64,000 bases of DNA from Pseudooceanicola nanhaiensis (GTDB lineage Bacteria; Pseudomonadota; Alphaproteobacteria; Rhodobacterales; Rhodobacteraceae): NCBI RefSeq assembly GCF_020171315.1, contig NZ_JAIUZP010000001.1:952963-1016962 (forward strand), in the 5' to 3' direction. Position 1 is the first letter of the stretch. Every line of letters begins with the position of its first letter. Both the position numbers and the translations under genes were made by a program. Shown piece after piece: positions 51,409-60,792 of the stretch. The notes below the pieces were generated by a model, which saw only the letters and a list, made by a program, of their open reading frames with translations, had not been told where the DNA came from and did not search any database.

Positions 51409-51888
51409 ATGCGACATCTCCTTGCCGCCGCTCTGCTTTTGCCGCTGCCCGCCCTTGCGCAGGACGGCGATGTCTACCTCACCCCGGAACAGGCCGCGGC
51501 CTATGGCTACGTGGCCGAACCGCAGGTGCCCACGGGCAAGTTCACCACCGCGGGGGAGATCAAGCAGCTGCTGCTGGTCACGCGCGGGTCGTGGCTGGCG
51601 CTGAACGAGGTGAACGGGCAGGACTACCTCTATGGCACGCAGGTGCTGAGCTGGCGCTGCGGTCTGGCGGGCTTCCACATCTCGATCAATGGCGGCCCGA
51701 TGTCGCGATGGGACATGCCGCCCTGCCACGAGGGCACGGCCTCGCCCAATGCCTTCACGGAGACGGACGGCCTGCCGCTGATCGCCTTCCCGCTCGGCTC
51801 GGTCCAGAGTGCGACGGTGGAGCTGGTGCTGGACGATCTCAGCCGGATCGTGACCAGCTTCCAGCGGCAGGACATCCTGATGCCCTGA
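51409..51888 (+). CDS. Small exported protein, function unknown
   Basis: A 159-residue product with a signal peptide (MRHLLAAALLLPLPALA, cleavage before QDGD). The mature part contains LTPEQAAAYGYVAEPQVPTG and two cysteines (SWRCGLAG and PPCHEGT) that could form a disulfide. Its overall beta-rich pattern gives no recognised domain. An ATG-less upstream extension to 51352 exists, but the signal peptide fixes the start at 51409. It is divergent from the GT-like gene and convergent with the following RTX gene. Confidence 0.78.
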   Translation: MRHLLAAALLLPLPALAQDGDVYLTPEQAAAYGYVAEPQVPTGKFTTAGEIKQLLLVTRGSWLALNEVNGQDYLYGTQVLSWRCGLAGFHISINGGPMSRWDMPPCHEGTASPNAFTETDGLPLIAFPLGSVQSATVELVLDDLSRIVTSFQRQDILMP

Positions 51889-51924
51889 TCCGGCCCGCCC
51901 AAGGGCAGGCCGGCGCAGGTTAGG

Positions 51925-53475
51925 TCAGAACAGGAAATCGTCGGCCGAATAGGCCCCCGCAAGGCCGAAGTCGGCCACGGCCACATCGCGCAGGGTGATC
52001 TCGCCATCGTCGGTGGTGATCACCGCGTTGCCGTTCACCTCGCTCAGGTGGTTGGCGAGGAGATCGGCAAAATCCACGATCCCCGACACGCCCGAGAGGT
52101 CGATCTTCTCGGCGTCGTCGGCCGCGAAATCCTGAATCGTGTCGTTGCCGAAGACGCCCGCGAAAATGAACAGGTCGGCCCCGTCATCGCCGCGCAGCAT
52201 GTCGTTGCCGCCCTGACCGGTGATCGTGTCATCCCCGGCGCCGCCGAGGAGCCAGTCACCGCCATCCCCGCCCGTCAGGATGTCGTCGCCACCCCGGCCG
52301 AGAAAGGTCTTGGCCGTATCGGCCGCCACGAAGACGTCGTCATGGGCGGAACCGCGGATCACTTCGATCGAGCTCAGCACATCGCCCTCCGCCTCGCCGC
52401 CGTGGGCCGCATGCAGGCTGTAGAAGTAATGATGGTTCTGGACGAAGACCATCTCGACCCCCGTGCTGTTGCCGCCATAATCCACCGTGTCGAAGCCACG
52501 GCCGCCAAGCAGGACATCTGCGTCGTCGCCTCCGATCAGCAGGTCGTCGCCGCTTGATGCTTCAAGGTAGTCGTTGCCGTCATTGCCGAAGAGCGTGTCG
52601 CGGCCATAGCCGCCCCGGACGATGTCGGACCCGTTGCCACCAATCAGCCGGTTGTTTCCGGTTACGCCTACAATGGTGTCGTTGCCCTCATTTCCAAAGA
52701 GCGTGTCGTTCCCCAGATGGCCGTATACGTAATCATTTCCGGCGCCGCCGTAGACGAGGTCATCACCGTAGTAGGCGAAAATACGGTCATTGCCGCCGTC
52801 GCCATAGATGGTGTCGTTGCCGTAGCCGCCATCGAGGAAATCGTCACCCCCGCCGCCTCCGATCACGTCGTTGTCATGGCCACCATAGATCGTGTCTTCG
52901 CCCCAGCCGCCCCAAAGCCGGTCGTTGCCATTGCTGCCGTCCAGGCTGTCGTCGCCCGAGCCGCCCCAGATGAGGTCGTCGTCCTCACCGCCAGAGAGCG
53001 TGTCATGTCCGGCGGACCCACCGCCAAGCGTGTCGTCGCCAGCGTACCCAACAATCGAGTCATCGCCTGCCGTGCCGATCAGGCTGTCATCGCCGGTTGT
53101 GCCGGAAATCAGTTCAGTGACTGACAGGCGATAAGTGCCCGTGTAATAGTTACCGTAGCCCGCGGCGTCGAGATAGTAGATCGCGGTTTCCGGAACAGTG
53201 AATTTGATAAGCGAATTCAATCCGGGACCACCATCATCGTTCCGACTGATCAACGTGCCATCGCTGTCGCGCAAATATAGATAGGTGTCGCTCAGGGTAA
53301 CGCCGTTGAGGGAGATCGAAATCGTTTGACCCGCCTCCAGATCAATTGCGATCCAGTCATGACCGCCTCGATTGTCCACTGTCCCGTGAAAGGTCTGCCC
53401 GATCGTCATGGAATAGGGCGTCGTGATGTCGCCCGGCGCATCGCCGAGGTTTTCGTAAAGATCGGTCACTGGCAT
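51925..53475 (-). CDS. RTX-type calcium-binding protein with N-terminal PPC-like domain, type I secreted
   Basis: The 516-residue protein begins with a region of about 110 residues resembling a bacterial pre-peptidase C-terminal (PPC) beta domain (GQTFHGTVDNRGGHDWIAID, SLNGVTLSDTYLYLRDSDG). Then come more than a dozen GGxGxDxx(x) nonapeptide repeats that bind calcium outside the cell, and a variable insert (VEMVFVQNHHYFYSLH). The last 82 residues (from LFIFA to YSADDFLF) closely resemble the end of the divergent 1415-residue RTX protein and probably form the type I secretion signal. AAGGAAG precedes the ATG. No protease or lipase domain is seen, so its activity is unknown. Confidence 0.9.
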   Translation of the reverse strand: MPVTDLYENLGDAPGDITTPYSMTIGQTFHGTVDNRGGHDWIAIDLEAGQTISISLNGVTLSDTYLYLRDSDGTLISRNDDGGPGLNSLIKFTVPETAIYYLDAAGYGNYYTGTYRLSVTELISGTTGDDSLIGTAGDDSIVGYAGDDTLGGGSAGHDTLSGGEDDDLIWGGSGDDSLDGSNGNDRLWGGWGEDTIYGGHDNDVIGGGGGDDFLDGGYGNDTIYGDGGNDRIFAYYGDDLVYGGAGNDYVYGHLGNDTLFGNEGNDTIVGVTGNNRLIGGNGSDIVRGGYGRDTLFGNDGNDYLEASSGDDLLIGGDDADVLLGGRGFDTVDYGGNSTGVEMVFVQNHHYFYSLHAAHGGEAEGDVLSSIEVIRGSAHDDVFVAADTAKTFLGRGGDDILTGGDGGDWLLGGAGDDTITGQGGNDMLRGDDGADLFIFAGVFGNDTIQDFAADDAEKIDLSGVSGIVDFADLLANHLSEVNGNAVITTDDGEITLRDVAVADFGLAGAYSADDFLF

Positions 53476-53931
53476 GGATTGGCTTCCTTGAATTGACAAG
53501 CGCGCAATGTGGATCATTGCGCCGCTGATCCACCGTAGGCTGGGCTCGTGCGATGGCACAATGACTTTGGGCGCAGTTGGCGAAAAGGAGCCGCCTCGCG
53601 AAAATGGGCAATCGAATGGGCCGTCGGGAGAAAAAATCGGCCCGGCTTTCAGGCCCAGATCCCCATATTTTTCCCTATTGTATGGGCGGGCAGACACAGC
53701 CTTGCTGGCGGCGCGGGACGCCTTGTTTTCCTGAAAAGGGCCGGAAAATCCCGACGCCGCGGTGCGGGCATCGTCCCGGGAAACGCCAATCTGGATCAAG
53801 TCCTTGTGGGCCCTGTGCCTTGACATCGCAATCCCGGATCAGTGCAAATGCCCCTGGGGAAGGGCTGCCGCAATACTGCTGTGGTCCAATTCAAGACGGG
53901 TGTTTCGGCGCCGGACATTTCGGGGGACTTC
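53476..53931. promoter_or_regulatory. Divergent promoter region of the two RTX genes
   Basis: No coding frame is supported. It is less GC-rich than its surroundings and holds an inverted repeat CCCATA-N13-TATGGG (53662-53686) around a T-rich core, a possible operator controlling both genes. Confidence 0.5.
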
Positions 53932-56900
53932 ATGACGTTCAGCAAGGCGGGCCTGCGCCCGGTCATCGGTGGGGCCATCGCCCCGGCCGTCACGGAAACG
54001 CAGCCCCTGGACGAGGCGGCGGCTGAGGGCGATCTGCGCCTCGCCCAGGCCGTGATCGCGGCCTATCTGCCCGGAACCTCCGGCAACGACACCCTGACCG
54101 GGGATGCGAGCGACGACACGTTGGAAGGCTTCGACGGTGACGACAGCCTCTCTGGCGAAGGTGGCGATGACAGCCTTCTTGGCGGCAACGGCGACGACAC
54201 CCTCGACGGGGGCGACGGGGCGGATACGCTCAGCGGGTGGACCGGCGCGGACGTGCTGCGCGGCGGGGCCGGGGATGACAGCCTGTCGGGCGGCACCGGA
54301 AACGACAGCCTCGAAGGGGGCGCGGGGGCCGACCTGCTGAACGGGAACGAGGACGACGACACCCTCGACGGCGGCGACGGCGACGATGTGATCAACGGCG
54401 GCGACGGCGCGGATTCGATCCGGGGCGGAGCGGGCGATGACACCATCAGCGGCGGCGCCGGGAACGACACGATCGAGGCGGGCGACGGCGCGGATTCCGT
54501 CCTCGGTGGCGACGGTGACGACGAGATCTGGGACGACAATTACGACGGCATCGGCACCATCATCCATGGCGAGTACGGCGACGATTCAATCTACGCGGGC
54601 GACGGGGACGACCTGCTGAGCGGCGGCTTCGGCAACGACGAGATTGATGGCGGCTGGGGGAATGACACGCTCTACGGCAACGAGGGCGACGACCGTCTTT
54701 ACGGCTATGACGGGGACGACCTGCTGCGCGGGGACGTGGGCGGTGACACGCTGGAGGGCGGTGACGGCAACGACTCCCTCTTCGGCGAAGACGGGATCGA
54801 CTGGCTTGCGGGCGGCGGCGGAAATGACCGGCTCTACGGGGGCGGCGGACAATGGGACCTGCTCGATGGCGGCTGGGGCAATGACACGCTCTATGGCGGT
54901 GACGGGGGGGACCAGCTCGACGATTTCGACACGGATGCGGACACCCTGCTGGGCGGGGCGGACGGGGATTACATCTATGTCGGGGGCTACGTCTCGGACG
55001 GGGATGTCTACAACGGCGAGGACGGGATCGACCAGATCGGCTTCACCGGGCGGGTCTACAACCCGGTGACGGGGGAGGATGAGATCGTCGATGTGACCCT
55101 CGATCTGGCGATCACCGGCTACCAGAACACCGGCTTCGGGACCGACCGTATCCTGAACATCGAGTGGGTCACCGCTGGCGACGGCAACGACACGATCTAT
55201 GGCGATGCAGGCGACAACCGGATCGAAAGCTCCTACATCTCGGGCGACGATGTCTTCTTCGGGCGTGCGGGGGATGACACGCTGCTGGGCGGCGCCGGCA
55301 ACGACAGTCTTGATGGCGGCGCGGACGACGACTCGCTGCTTGGACAGGCGGGCGATGACACGCTGCTTGGCGGGGATGGGGACGATACCCTGAACGGCGC
55401 GGCCGGGGACGATGATCTCTACGGCGGCGCGGGATCGAACACCGCCTCCTTCGCTACCGTCGACGGGATTGCCATCGATCTGCGGATCGCGGGCCGCCAG
55501 TTCATCAGCGCAAGCCTCGGGTCGGACCTGCTGGTCGACATCCAGAACCTCGAAGGCAACACCGGGGACGACACGCTCATCGGGGATGAGGGCGACAACA
55601 GGCTCAATGGCGCCAGCGGTGCCGATCACCTGATCGGCAACGGCGGGATGGATTACCTCATCGGGTCGGGCGGCGATGACACGCTCGATGGCGGCGACGG
55701 GGGTGACTTCCTCTATGACGCCTTAGACAGCAACCTCCTGCTGGGCGGGGCGGGCGAAGACACGATCTACGTCAACGGCGGGACGAACGACATCGACGGC
55801 GGCCTCGATCGCGACACGTTGCAGTTCAACTACAGCTTCTTCGGCGACGCGGTGAGCGTGGACCTCTCCGACACCGACTGGCAGGAGACCGGCGTGGGTC
55901 TTGTGCGGCTGGTGAACGTCGAGAATATCGAGGGCTCCTACTGGTCCGACACGCTGATCGGGGATGCAGGGGACAACCTGCTCGATGGTCTGAACGGGCA
56001 CGATTCCCTTGTCGGCGGGGCGGGCAACGACACGCTGGTCGGCGGGCGGTACGACGATGACGGGGCGCTCTTCAACGATACGCTGGACGGTGGCGCGGGC
56101 GATGACATCCTGATCGGCGGCCGGGGCGACGACAGCCTCGTCGGCGGGACGGGCGCGGACATCGCGGTCTACGGCGATGACACCTCGGGCAGCGGTGTCG
56201 CTGTGGACCTCTCCATCGCGGGGGCGCAGTACATCAATGCCTATCACGGCACCGACACGCTGGTCGGGATCGAAAACCTCTTTGGCACGATTGGCGACGA
56301 TACGCTTGTCGGCGACGGCGGGGCCAACCTACTCCAGGGCTGGAGCGGCGATGACAGTCTCGACGGGGCTGACGGGGATGACACGCTGATCGCGAACGAG
56401 GGCAATGACACGGTGATCGGCGGGACCGGGTTCGACCTCGTCGGCGTCTATGGTGTGACCGAGGCCACGGCGCTGACCGGCGTGACCATCGACCTTGGCG
56501 CGGCAGGCGTGCAGGCGACCGGGCTCGGCACGCTTGAGCTGAGCGGGATTGAGGGCGCCATGAGCGGCGGCGGGGACGATACCCTGACCGGGACCGGCGC
56601 GGCGAACCTGCTGATCGGCGCCTCCGGCGACGACAGCCTGCTGGGGCTCGGCGGGACGGATACGCTCTCCGGTGGCGACGGGGCTGACCTGCTCGACGGC
56701 GGCTGGGGCGGCGACCTGCTCGATGGGGGTGCCGGTGACGACACCGTGCTGGGCGCCGGGGCGGACGACACGCTGCTGGGCGGTGACGGCGACGACAGCC
56801 TCGACGGCGGGGAGGGCGACGACACCTTGGAGGGCGGCACCGGGGCCGACCTGCTGACGGGCGGTGACGGGAACGACCTGCTCGACGGGGGCGAGGGCGA

Positions 56901-58179
56901 CGATACCCTACTTGGCTCCGCGGGCAGCGACACGCTTCAGGGCGGGGCGGGCGATGACCTGTTCGTCCTCGACGCCGGACCGGCCACCTTGGACGGCGGC
57001 GCGGGGGCGGATGTGCTCGACCTCTCTGCCAGCCTCGTCGGCGTGACGCTGGACCTGCGCCTTGCCGGGCCGCAGGCCAGCGGCCTCGGCGCGCTCCAGA
57101 TCACCGCGGTGGAGGGCGTGCTCTCGGGTGCCGGGGACGATGACCTGACCGGCAACTGGGCCGACAACACGCTTTCGGGCGGGGCGGGGGACGATCGCCT
57201 GATCGGTCTCACCGGGAATGACCTGCTCCTCGGCGGGCTTGGCGATGACGTGATCAACGCCGGTCTGGGCGAGGACACGCTGGAAGGCGGGGATGGACAG
57301 GACACGCTCCTCGGCGGCGGCAACCGGGACCTCCTCACCGGCAATCAGGGCGATGACCTGCTCAACGGGGGCGACAGCCACGACACGCTCGACGGCGGCA
57401 TCGGGAACGATGCGCTGGACGGGGGCGAGGGCAACGACCTGCTTCTGGGCGGCACCGGCGATGACCTCTTGCTGGGGGGCGCGGGCGGCGACGACCTGAT
57501 CGGCTCGACCGGCAACGACACGCTCGACGGCGGCACCGGGGCGGACAGTCTTGATGGCGGCGCGGGATCGGACCAGCTTGTCGGGGGTGCCGGGCAGGAC
57601 ACGCTGATCGGCGGCACCGGGTTCGACAAGCTCGACGGGGGCGATGGCAGCGACTGGCTGGATGGCGGCATCGGCGATGACCGGCTGGATGGCAGCCTTG
57701 GCGGCGACACGCTGATCGGCGGCGAGGGCAACGACGACCTCAAGGGCGGCTCCGACTATGGCTGGGACAACCTCGACGGCGGCGCGGGGGCGGATACGCT
57801 GCGCGCCGGCGGCGGGAACGACCTGATCGCGGGCGGGGAGGGGAACGACCTTCTCAAGGGGCAGGCCGGGAACGATACGCTGATCGGCGGTGCGGGCGAC
57901 GACAAGTTGATCGGCGGCGGTGGCGATGACCTCTTCATCTTCGCAGACGGGTTCGGCGTCGACGTGCTGAACAACTTCTCCGCCGATGACGCCGAGAAGA
58001 TCGACCTCTCCGCCGTGACCGAGATCGTCAGCTTCTGGGACCTGCTGACCAATCACCTCGTCGATGTGGGCGGCACGGCGGTGATCGTCGACGGGGCGAA
58101 CCAGATCACCCTGAACGGTGTCGCCTTCGCGGATGTGGGCTGGACCGGGCTCTACTCGGCGGATGACTTCCTCTTCTGA
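53932..58179 (+). CDS. Giant RTX-type calcium-binding protein, type I secreted
   Basis: A 1415-residue protein built almost entirely of RTX nonapeptides (GGxGxDxLx), arranged in blocks. Six non-RTX modules of about 40 residues punctuate the blocks (near nt 55088, 55468, 55849, 56196, 56478 and 57039), with the pattern DLxxAGxQ-x(5-9)-G-x(3-5)-L-x-x-IE-x(4-6)-GDDTLxGD. The short N-terminal part (MTFSKAGLRPVIGGAIAP) is not RTX. The end (from LFIFAD to YSADDFLF) matches the divergent 516-residue protein. I infer a type I secreted surface-layer or matrix protein folding on calcium. The ATG at 53932 follows GGGGGACTTC; a longer frame from 53842 lacks a good ribosome binding site. Confidence 0.9.
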   Translation: MTFSKAGLRPVIGGAIAPAVTETQPLDEAAAEGDLRLAQAVIAAYLPGTSGNDTLTGDASDDTLEGFDGDDSLSGEGGDDSLLGGNGDDTLDGGDGADTLSGWTGADVLRGGAGDDSLSGGTGNDSLEGGAGADLLNGNEDDDTLDGGDGDDVINGGDGADSIRGGAGDDTISGGAGNDTIEAGDGADSVLGGDGDDEIWDDNYDGIGTIIHGEYGDDSIYAGDGDDLLSGGFGNDEIDGGWGNDTLYGNEGDDRLYGYDGDDLLRGDVGGDTLEGGDGNDSLFGEDGIDWLAGGGGNDRLYGGGGQWDLLDGGWGNDTLYGGDGGDQLDDFDTDADTLLGGADGDYIYVGGYVSDGDVYNGEDGIDQIGFTGRVYNPVTGEDEIVDVTLDLAITGYQNTGFGTDRILNIEWVTAGDGNDTIYGDAGDNRIESSYISGDDVFFGRAGDDTLLGGAGNDSLDGGADDDSLLGQAGDDTLLGGDGDDTLNGAAGDDDLYGGAGSNTASFATVDGIAIDLRIAGRQFISASLGSDLLVDIQNLEGNTGDDTLIGDEGDNRLNGASGADHLIGNGGMDYLIGSGGDDTLDGGDGGDFLYDALDSNLLLGGAGEDTIYVNGGTNDIDGGLDRDTLQFNYSFFGDAVSVDLSDTDWQETGVGLVRLVNVENIEGSYWSDTLIGDAGDNLLDGLNGHDSLVGGAGNDTLVGGRYDDDGALFNDTLDGGAGDDILIGGRGDDSLVGGTGADIAVYGDDTSGSGVAVDLSIAGAQYINAYHGTDTLVGIENLFGTIGDDTLVGDGGANLLQGWSGDDSLDGADGDDTLIANEGNDTVIGGTGFDLVGVYGVTEATALTGVTIDLGAAGVQATGLGTLELSGIEGAMSGGGDDTLTGTGAANLLIGASGDDSLLGLGGTDTLSGGDGADLLDGGWGGDLLDGGAGDDTVLGAGADDTLLGGDGDDSLDGGEGDDTLEGGTGADLLTGGDGNDLLDGGEGDDTLLGSAGSDTLQGGAGDDLFVLDAGPATLDGGAGADVLDLSASLVGVTLDLRLAGPQASGLGALQITAVEGVLSGAGDDDLTGNWADNTLSGGAGDDRLIGLTGNDLLLGGLGDDVINAGLGEDTLEGGDGQDTLLGGGNRDLLTGNQGDDLLNGGDSHDTLDGGIGNDALDGGEGNDLLLGGTGDDLLLGGAGGDDLIGSTGNDTLDGGTGADSLDGGAGSDQLVGGAGQDTLIGGTGFDKLDGGDGSDWLDGGIGDDRLDGSLGGDTLIGGEGNDDLKGGSDYGWDNLDGGAGADTLRAGGGNDLIAGGEGNDLLKGQAGNDTLIGGAGDDKLIGGGGDDLFIFADGFGVDVLNNFSADDAEKIDLSAVTEIVSFWDLLTNHLVDVGGTAVIVDGANQITLNGVAFADVGWTGLYSADDFLF

Positions 58180-58258
58180 GGGGGCATCCACAGGCCGGGG
58201 CGGACAGAGCCCCGGCCGTTAGGCCGCCATATATGGGGGCCACGGCAGGCGCCGCGCC

Positions 58259-59572
58259 CTAGGCCCGCAGGCTTGGCACCACGGGCTGTCGGAGGATGAA
58301 GGCCGCCGGGACCAGCGAAAGCAGCAGCGTCACGGAGACGAAGGCCGCCAGCACGTGCAGCTCGCCCCACCCCAGTGGCGCGGTCACGAGGACATCTGTC
58401 CGCGCGGTCACCACCTTCGACAGCACCGAGGCGGCGGCGACGCCGGTCAGCAGGCCAAGCGCCGATCCCGCCAGCAGCAGCGCGGCCCCGAAGGACCAGA
58501 TGACGGCAAAGACGAAACGGGCGGTCGCCCCGAGGGCGCGCAGCAGGGCGATCTGGCGGTGGAGCAGGCGCGACAGGATGAAGAGCCCCAGCAGCACCGC
58601 CGAGGCGACCAGCCCCTGGGTCACCAGAGCCATGAGAGACATGATCTGACGAATGTCGCCAAGCACGCGGTAGAGCTGCGCCAGCACGGCACCGGGGAAG
58701 AAGGCCATGGTCTCGCGGTCGCGCGTGAACTCGGACCGGAGGGCGTAATTCGCCCACAGCGCCTCGGAGCGCACGACGATGGCGGGCGTCCCGGGGAAAT
58801 AGGCGGGATCGAAGGGCGGGCCGATCTGGTCCGCGCGCTCGGGCGCATGGCCGTTGCTGACGCCGTGCACTTCCCAGATCGCCTCGACCGGGAGGAGGAT
58901 GGCGCGGTCCCATGGCGTTCCGCTGGCGGCCAGCCTGCCGACGACCTCCAGATGGGCCCCGTCATGGGCGTGCTCTTCGGCGGCATCGCCGTGCCCATGC
59001 GCCGGGGTGAACTCCTCGCCGATGGCAAGCGGCACAAGCGCGCCGACAAGGGCCTCGTGCTCGCTCTGCCACATCCGGCCCTCGATCCGGTCCTCGGCGA
59101 GGTAGCGCGCGAACTCCGCCGTTGTCCCGATCACCGGGGAGGTGCCGAAGCTGTCGCCGAAGGCCAGCGGGGCGGCGATCGAGACATTCTCGTGGCCCGC
59201 GACCTCGGCATAGGTCTCGCCGTCCAGCAGGGGCATGTCGGAGGGTTGCAGGAAGACGGCGGCCATCATCACGCTCATCTCGCTGCCGGGGGCGGCAACG
59301 ACGAGGTCGAACTTGTCCGCCGCCTGCGCAGTGCCGCGCCGCAGCCCGCGTTCCTGCGCCAGCAGCCCGATCCCCATGCCGACCGAAATCGCGATCAGCA
59401 GGACGAAGAGGGCCGAGGCGACCCGGAACCGCCACAGGATCGCGCGCACCAGCGGCCAGGGGGCATAGCCCCGCAGCACCAGCGCACCGACGATCAGCGC
59501 GGGCAGCAGCAGGGCGAGTGTCATCAGGATGTCCTGCGACAGGGCGGAGAGGCCGTTCCAGAGTGCGCTCAT
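58259..59572 (-). CDS. FtsX-like ABC transporter permease
   Basis: The 437-residue protein has the MacB/FtsX permease layout. Two hydrophobic segments (LLLPALIVGALVLRG, VASALFVLLIAISVGMGIGL) lie at the start, a large extracytoplasmic domain follows (about residues 75-300), and three helices close it (MSLMALVTQGLVASAVLLGL, FAVIWSFGAALLLAGSAL, VLAAFVSVTLLLSLVPAA). The outer domain carries a His-rich stretch HGHGDAAEEHAHDGAH, suggesting a metal ligand. The start overlaps the stop of the ATPase gene (ATGA). It is the last gene of a three-gene minus-strand operon. The transported substrate is unknown. Confidence 0.9.
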   Translation of the reverse strand: MSALWNGLSALSQDILMTLALLLPALIVGALVLRGYAPWPLVRAILWRFRVASALFVLLIAISVGMGIGLLAQERGLRRGTAQAADKFDLVVAAPGSEMSVMMAAVFLQPSDMPLLDGETYAEVAGHENVSIAAPLAFGDSFGTSPVIGTTAEFARYLAEDRIEGRMWQSEHEALVGALVPLAIGEEFTPAHGHGDAAEEHAHDGAHLEVVGRLAASGTPWDRAILLPVEAIWEVHGVSNGHAPERADQIGPPFDPAYFPGTPAIVVRSEALWANYALRSEFTRDRETMAFFPGAVLAQLYRVLGDIRQIMSLMALVTQGLVASAVLLGLFILSRLLHRQIALLRALGATARFVFAVIWSFGAALLLAGSALGLLTGVAAASVLSKVVTARTDVLVTAPLGWGELHVLAAFVSVTLLLSLVPAAFILRQPVVPSLRA

Positions 59573-60255
59573 GCCATGGTCATCCTGTCGGCGGTGAGGG
59601 CGCCATCCCGGATCGTCAGCACGCGGTCCATGCGCGAGACGAGGGCGGCGTCGTGGCTGACGACGATCAGCGTTGTGCCGTTCGCGCGGGCGAGGGTGAC
59701 CAGATCGTCGATCAGCCGGTCCGCCGCCGCCCGGTCGAGGCTGGCCGTCGGTTCATCGGCCAGCAGCACCGCGGCGTCGGTGGCCGTGGCGCGGGCAATG
59801 GCGACGCGCTGACGCTCGCCACCGGAAAAGCTGCTGACGGTGCGGTCGGAGATCTGGGCGCCAAGCCCGAGAAACGCCAGCCGTTCGGCGGCCTTCGCGC
59901 GCAGGGCGGCGCGGTCGCGGCGGGGGCGGAACAGGGCAGAGAGGGCCGCATTGTCCCCCGCGCCAAGCTCTTCGAAGAGCAGGAAATCCTGAAAGATCAT
60001 GCCGATGTTGCGGGCGCGGAACCGGGCGCGTTTCTCGGCGCCCAGAGACAGGAGATCGTCATCGCCCCAGCGAATGCGCCCCTCCGCCGCCAGCAATCCG
60101 GCGAGGGCATAGAGCAGGGTCGACTTGCCTGCGCCCGACGGGCCCTCGATCCCCACGAGGGAACCTGCGGGGATTTCCAGCCCCGGGACAGACAGCAGGA
60201 CACGTCCCCGCGGGGCGGTGACCCGCAGATCGGAAATGGACAGCGCCAGTCCCAT
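59569..60255 (-). CDS. ABC transporter ATP-binding protein
   Basis: The 228-residue ATPase has Walker A GPSGAGKST, Q-loop IFQDFLLFEEL, signature FSGGERQRVAIARA, Walker B AAVLLADEPTASLD and the switch His in VVSHDAALV. It is of the LolD/MacB class, which works with FtsX-like permeases such as its neighbour. Its ATG lies 2 bases after the stop of the Tat-exported protein gene and its stop overlaps the permease start by 4 bases, a tight operon. Such transporters often use mechanical force on periplasmic partners rather than carry solutes through the membrane. Confidence 0.95.
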   Translation of the reverse strand: MGLALSISDLRVTAPRGRVLLSVPGLEIPAGSLVGIEGPSGAGKSTLLYALAGLLAAEGRIRWGDDDLLSLGAEKRARFRARNIGMIFQDFLLFEELGAGDNAALSALFRPRRDRAALRAKAAERLAFLGLGAQISDRTVSSFSGGERQRVAIARATATDAAVLLADEPTASLDRAAADRLIDDLVTLARANGTTLIVVSHDAALVSRMDRVLTIRDGALTADRMTMA

Positions 60256-60257
60256 GG

Positions 60258-60677
60258 TCAGTCGTAGCTCGCGTCGACCAGCCGGACCATGCTGAGGAAG
60301 CCGGTCTCCGGGTCGCGGTAGGCGCCAAGCTCCAGCACGCCGGAGGTCACGATCTTGACGTTGTAGGGCACCACGTCGACGATCCGCTTGGTGTAGACGG
60401 CGAGGATATCGTTCGGCCATTCGGCCTCCGTCTCGCAGAAGGGGCAGACCGACATGGGGCGTCGCGTCAGCACGAAGAAGGCGCTTTCCGCCTTCAGGGG
60501 CGGGGCCATGTAGCCATCCACCGCGATCCGCTTGCCCTCGCGGGATTTCGCCAGGTCGGACAGGGCCTTGCGGTCGTAGAGATTGCGCAGCTTGATGACC
60601 TCGTCTGCGGCCAGCGTGGGCCGGGCCAGCAGCGGGGTCGCGAGCGAGGCGGTCAGGAACGTACGGCGCGTGAACAT
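60258..60677 (-). CDS. Tat-exported CPFC-motif protein (DUF3299-like)
   Basis: A 139-residue protein with a twin-arginine signal (TRRTFLTASLATPLLARP), so it is folded before export to the periplasm. The mature part contains KRIAVDGYMAPPLKAES, then SVCPFCETEAEWPND with a CxxC pair. The pattern 'V-GYM-P-L..., FFVL, CPFC..., PNDILAVYT' resembles DUF3299 proteins found beside ABC operons in Vibrio zinc systems, but this is by-eye pattern matching. It is the first gene of an operon with the ATPase and FtsX-like permease. The CxxC could bind metal or take part in thiol chemistry. Confidence 0.75.
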   Translation of the reverse strand: MFTRRTFLTASLATPLLARPTLAADEVIKLRNLYDRKALSDLAKSREGKRIAVDGYMAPPLKAESAFFVLTRRPMSVCPFCETEAEWPNDILAVYTKRIVDVVPYNVKIVTSGVLELGAYRDPETGFLSMVRLVDASYD

Positions 60678-60742
60678 GGGTGGTCTCCTTCATCTTCCGT
60701 GCCGCCCGGCGCAGGGGCAGGGGCGGGGCGGGCCGGAACGGC

Positions 60743-60770
60743 GCAAGGGGCCCTGCAACGGGCCCCTTGC
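60743..60770. terminator. Perfect hairpin between phoA and the ABC operon
   Basis: GCAAGGGGCCC-TGCAAC-GGGCCCCTTGC, an 11-bp stem 22 bases past the phoA stop. There is no T-run, so it may terminate weakly or protect the phoA mRNA. Confidence 0.5.
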
Positions 60771-60792
60771 TTCTGGTGTCGTAGAGGGCCGA

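Noticed and set aside
53932..58179. Repeated DNA as a possible CRISPR array
   Set aside because: The repeats are imperfect 27-base multiples in a single reading frame that encode RTX nonapeptides, with no spacers.
54586..58191. Long minus-strand open frames opposite the RTX gene
   Set aside because: Periodic Val/Ala/Pro sequence mirrors the RTX nonapeptides and has no family features.
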